Below are positions 61,239 through 64,000 of a DNA stretch of 64,000 nt, piece by piece. The first letter of the stretch is position 1. The number at the start of each line of letters is the position of its first letter. The DNA comes from Anaerolineae bacterium (GTDB lineage Bacteria; Chloroflexota; Anaerolineae; Aggregatilineales; Aggregatilineaceae), in assembly GCA_018432315.1 (NCBI GenBank), contig JAHDLB010000025.1, positions 124,001 to 188,000 on the forward strand. The letters run 5' to 3'. The notes under the pieces are model-generated. The model did no database searches, had not been told where the DNA came from, and worked only from the letters and a program-made list of their open reading frames with translations. Both the position numbers and the translations under genes were made by a program.

Positions 61239-63089
61239 TTACCGGGCCTTGAGCCGGTCGTGGGCCAGCATGTACAGCAGTCGCCCGGCGAAATAGGCGC
61301 TGAACCCGCCCGCCGCCAGCAGCAGCGCCAGCAGCGCCGTGAACGCCCGCCCGGTGTCGTCCGGATCGTCGGTGAGGATGCCGCCCGACTGCGGTTGGAC
61401 CGGCGGCGCCAGCCGCACGACGACCGGGTCGGAGGCCAGCGTTGTGCCGTCCGGCCCCGGCACCTCGGCCACCAGCGCGATCTCGCCGTCGCCCGCCAGC
61501 GTGACGGACGCCTGCCAGGCGCCGTCCGCCGGGACGGTGACCGTCGCCAGAACCTGCCCGCCGTCGCGGTCGCGCAGCGTGACGGTGACGCCCGGCTGGG
61601 CGATGCCCCGCACGGTGACCGGCCCCGGCGAAAAGACGCTGCCCGGCGCGGGCGCCGTGATGCGCGGGCGCGGCGCGACCAGCTCGACGCGCAGCACTGC
61701 CGGCGGGCTGGCATTCACGTCGCCCTCCACGGCCACCGCCTCGAGGGTCACCTCGCCCAACGTGCCGCCCTCCCAGGTGACCGTCCAGGCACCATCCGGC
61801 CCGGCAGCCACCGTCCCGACCGGGTCACCGTTGGCGGTCACGACCACCGTCTGGCCCGGTTCGGCGCGCCCATCGATGATCACCGGCTCCAACGCGGACA
61901 CCTGCGCGGGCAGCGCGGCGATCTCCGGCGGCGCGAGCGGCGTCACCGTGGGCGAGGGGGAAACGGTCGGTGTGGCGGTCGGGGCGTCCGTGCCCTGGAC
62001 CTGGAGCGGCGCGACGGTGGGCTGCGCGGTGTCGCTGGGCGTGGCGCTCGGCGTCAGCGTGTCGGTCGCGGTGGGCGGGATCGGCGTGCGCGTCGGTGGA
62101 ACGGGCGTCTCGGTCGGCGACGGGCTGGGCGTGTGCGTCGGCGTGCCAGTGGGGGATGGGCTCGCCGTGGGCGTTTGCGTCGCCGTGGGCGTCCGGGTGA
62201 GCGTGGCCGTCGGCGGGGCAGGCGTCTCGGTCGGCGATGGGCTGGGCGTGTGCGTCGCGGTGAGCGTCGGCGTGGCGGTTGCCGTGGGCGTGCGCGTGAG
62301 CGTCGGCGTGCGGGTGGGCGTATTGCTCGGCGCCCGCGTGGACGTCGCGGTGGGCACCGGCCCCAGGTTGAAAGCGATCTGGGACGTCTGGAAGGTGGCG
62401 CCGTCCAGGTCGATCAACCGGATGGTCAGCTCGTAATGGCCTTCGGGCATGTCGACCGGCAGGCTCACCGACCACAGCCCGCTCGCCCCGGCGACCGCCG
62501 ACGCCAGCAGTTGGTCACCGTCGTATACCTCGACGGTGTAGCCGGGCTGCGTCTTGCCGCTGAGCGTCACCGGGCGGCTCACGGTCACGCCCGGCAGCGG
62601 CGGCAGCGTGCCGTCACTCGCCCCCGGCGGCGCCGTGCGGGTGGGCGTGCGTGTCCCCTGGAGCAAGGCGACCGGGGTACCCCCAATGCTGATGCTGGCC
62701 TCCTCCGTCGCCGGCTGGCGATCCGGCTCGGTGGCCGCCGCGTCGTCTGGCCCGGGCGAGAGCGCCGCTTCCGTCGCCGCCGGATCGGGCGTCCAGGTGG
62801 GCGGGACCGCTGTCACGGTGTTCGTAAGGCTGGCCGTCAAGGTGGGCGGAACCGCTGTCACGGTATCGGCAGGGCTGGCCGTTGGAGTGGGCGGGAGCGG
62901 CGTGCGCGTGGCGGTGACGCCCAGCGCCGCCGCCGTGGACGTCGAGCGCGGGGCCGCGTCGACGTCTTCCTGATCGAGATAGAACTGGGTCCAAAACAGG
63001 AGCGCAGCCAGCCCGGACGTTACCAGCAAGCCCACGAAAAACAGGGTATCCAGGCGCCGTACCAGCCGGTGCCGGTCAGGTGTTCTCAC
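61239..63089 (-). CDS. Thr/Pro-rich membrane protein with Ig-like (big) domains
   Basis: A 616-residue protein. The N-terminal transmembrane helix lies at about 16-35, followed by Thr/Pro/Ala linker text. A beta-sandwich with 'VTLSGKTQPGYTVEVYDGDQLLASAVAGASGLWSVSLP' covers about 165-240, and a long Thr-Pro repeat tract (TPT, TATxTP units) about 250-390. Two further Ig-like repeats follow ('IIDGRAEPGQTVVVTANGDPVGTVAAGPDGAWTVTW' and 'VTVRGIAQPGVTVTLRDRDGGQVLATVTVPADGAWQASV'), then a C-terminal helix (about 590-606). It is probably a surface stalk or adhesin-like protein, with the Thr tract a likely O-glycosylation target. Overlaps the next gene's stop (ATGA). Confidence 0.78.
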   Translation of the reverse strand: MRTPDRHRLVRRLDTLFFVGLLVTSGLAALLFWTQFYLDQEDVDAAPRSTSTAAALGVTATRTPLPPTPTASPADTVTAVPPTLTASLTNTVTAVPPTWTPDPAATEAALSPGPDDAAATEPDRQPATEEASISIGGTPVALLQGTRTPTRTAPPGASDGTLPPLPGVTVSRPVTLSGKTQPGYTVEVYDGDQLLASAVAGASGLWSVSLPVDMPEGHYELTIRLIDLDGATFQTSQIAFNLGPVPTATSTRAPSNTPTRTPTLTRTPTATATPTLTATHTPSPSPTETPAPPTATLTRTPTATQTPTASPSPTGTPTHTPSPSPTETPVPPTRTPIPPTATDTLTPSATPSDTAQPTVAPLQVQGTDAPTATPTVSPSPTVTPLAPPEIAALPAQVSALEPVIIDGRAEPGQTVVVTANGDPVGTVAAGPDGAWTVTWEGGTLGEVTLEAVAVEGDVNASPPAVLRVELVAPRPRITAPAPGSVFSPGPVTVRGIAQPGVTVTLRDRDGGQVLATVTVPADGAWQASVTLAGDGEIALVAEVPGPDGTTLASDPVVVRLAPPVQPQSGGILTDDPDDTGRAFTALLALLLAAGGFSAYFAGRLLYMLAHDRLKAR

Positions 63090-64000
63090 CGTGTTGTCTC
63101 AACTTTCTCGCGCTGCGCGACCATCAGCTTCGCCTGTTCGATCCAGCTTTCGGCATCGATCGCGCGTGCCCGCCATTCCGGCTCGTCGATGACCATCTTC
63201 AACACCTCCGGTGACATGGACGCCAACTGCCGGTAGGTGAAAATGCCCGCTTCATAGAGCTTCCCCGCATAGACCGGGCCGATGCCCTTGATATCGGTCA
63301 GCCGGTCGTGCTCGGCGCGCGGCGGGTTGGTGACCAACTGGTTGACGACCGTGAACAACTCGCCCACCCGGTACAGCACCCGGTCGACCAGGCTGGCCTG
63401 CTCGCGCCGCTCGGTTTCGGCGGTGACCAGCAGGGTCGTGTGCTCGCTGATCTTGGCTTCCATCTGCCCGATGGCCTGCGCCGTCGCGATCAACTGGCGA
63501 TCCAGGTCGGTCAGCACGCGCGCCTGCTCGGCCAGGGGATGGCTCTCCGGCACCCCCGCCGACGCCCAGGCATCCAGGCGGTCGGCGAGCGCCACCAGCC
63601 GGTCGATCTGGGCCTGGATCAGGCCCGAATAGCCCTGCGTGTCGGCGGCGGTGACGCTCGTGGGCCGGGCTTCCAGGCGTTCCAGCGCCCGGCCCTGCCC
63701 GGCGACCTGCTCGAACAACGCGGGCAGGGTCGTCCCGGTCAGCTCGTCCACCTGCTGCGCCGTCCGGTCGAGCGTGGTTTCCTGGCGGCCCAGACGCTCC
63801 GCCAGCCCGGCCAGGTGCGACGCGTGCTCTTGCAGCAGGCCGGTCAGCGTTTCGACAGCCTGGCTGTGCGAGCGCAGCATCGCGCGCAGCGACTCGAACT
63901 CCTGGCCGAGGCCCGCCGCCGCTTCCAGGCGCGAGGTGTGGTGTGCCAGCGCGACGTTCAAACGCTCGACCGCCGCGTGCTGGCCGGCCAGCCGCGTGCC
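63086..64000 (-). CDS. Coiled-coil protein with C-terminal helix-hairpin-helix domain (5' end outside window)
   Basis: The frame is open to the window end, so the N terminus is missing. Residues upstream of the first in-window start candidate read GTRLAGQHAAVERLNVALAHH, in the same coiled-coil style. Long Gln/Leu/Glu/Arg heptads lead to 'RLTDIKGIGPVYAGKLYEAGIFTYRQLASMSPEVLKMVIDEPEWRARAIDAESWIEQAKLMV', a helix-hairpin-helix/DUF4332-type domain. It may organise DNA or a surface structure with the Thr/Pro-rich protein that overlaps its 3' end. Confidence 0.78.
   Translation of the reverse strand, partial: GTRLAGQHAAVERLNVALAHHTSRLEAAAGLGQEFESLRAMLRSHSQAVETLTGLLQEHASHLAGLAERLGRQETTLDRTAQQVDELTGTTLPALFEQVAGQGRALERLEARPTSVTAADTQGYSGLIQAQIDRLVALADRLDAWASAGVPESHPLAEQARVLTDLDRQLIATAQAIGQMEAKISEHTTLLVTAETERREQASLVDRVLYRVGELFTVVNQLVTNPPRAEHDRLTDIKGIGPVYAGKLYEAGIFTYRQLASMSPEVLKMVIDEPEWRARAIDAESWIEQAKLMVAQREKVETTR

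Noticed and set aside
61920-62340. Repeated DNA units suspected as a CRISPR array or minisatellite
   Set aside because: The periodicity follows codons of Thr-Pro repeats in a coding frame; there are no constant repeats with unique spacers.

Overview
The window is high-GC (about 68-70 % by eye), densely packed bacterial chromosome with no rRNA, tRNA, CRISPR array or insertion sequence that I can see. Gene content points to Chloroflexota, probably an Anaerolineae-type lineage. The clues are rpsB-tsf-pyrH with a short EF-Ts, a LysW-like zinc ribbon, a cytochrome b/Rieske/multihaem c complex, many GT-C (family 39-like) membrane glycosyltransferases, secreted proteins with Thr-Pro linkers, and frequent GTG/TTG starts. 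The taxonomy is inference from gene content only.

Layout. 0-1.8 kb: end of an MFS transporter and a Gfo/Idh/MocA oxidoreductase. 1.8-8.5 kb (minus strand): an OmpR-type two-component pair, then a respiratory module (triple c-type cytochrome, Rieske protein, cytochrome b) and a three-repeat secreted protein. Four tandem 11-bp repeats that look like an OmpR/PhoB-family operator lie upstream of it. 8.6-15.5 kb: rsmI, a tightly overlapped GT4/HAD/shikimate-kinase-like operon, a nitrilase-family amidase, a lipoprotein and NUDIX pair, gatC and a degenerate REC-GGDEF protein. 15.6-19.5 kb (minus): pyrH, tsf, rpsB (with a structured leader), surE and the LysW-like protein. 19.7-24.3 kb: PBP1A, two response regulators and a candidate small RNA with its own promoter and terminator. 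24.3-26.1 kb: a GT-C enzyme.

26.3-34.0 kb is a sugar-acid operon behind a strong promoter and a ROK repressor. It encodes a FucI/AraA-like isomerase, aldehyde dehydrogenase, FSA-type transaldolase, GH4 glycosidase, and split small and large UxaA-family subunits. This set matches, step for step, a transaldolase sulfoglycolysis route ending in a SuyAB-like sulfolactate lyase (sulfoquinovose to fructose-6-phosphate plus pyruvate and sulfite). A hexuronate pathway is the main alternative. A methyltransferase, a LarA-like nickel racemase and a small membrane protein follow a terminator.

36.9-47.6 kb: an HtrA protease; two lower-GC glycosyltransferase genes bracketed by an 18-bp direct repeat; MFS and DMT transporters; and a ChlI/ChlD-type chelatase gene. 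In that gene the AAA+ ORF runs into an A8 slippery site with an ideally spaced hairpin, and the VWA domain continues in the -1 frame, so it is a strong programmed-frameshift candidate. A secreted clan GH-A-like protein and a DPM1-like glycosyltransferase follow. 47.7-64 kb: a 1404-residue YfhO-flippase fusion, asnS, a GNAT protein, a GH1 beta-glycosidase, two GT-C enzymes, a YceI protein, a Thr-Pro-rich Ig-like membrane protein and a coiled-coil/helix-hairpin-helix protein cut by the window end.
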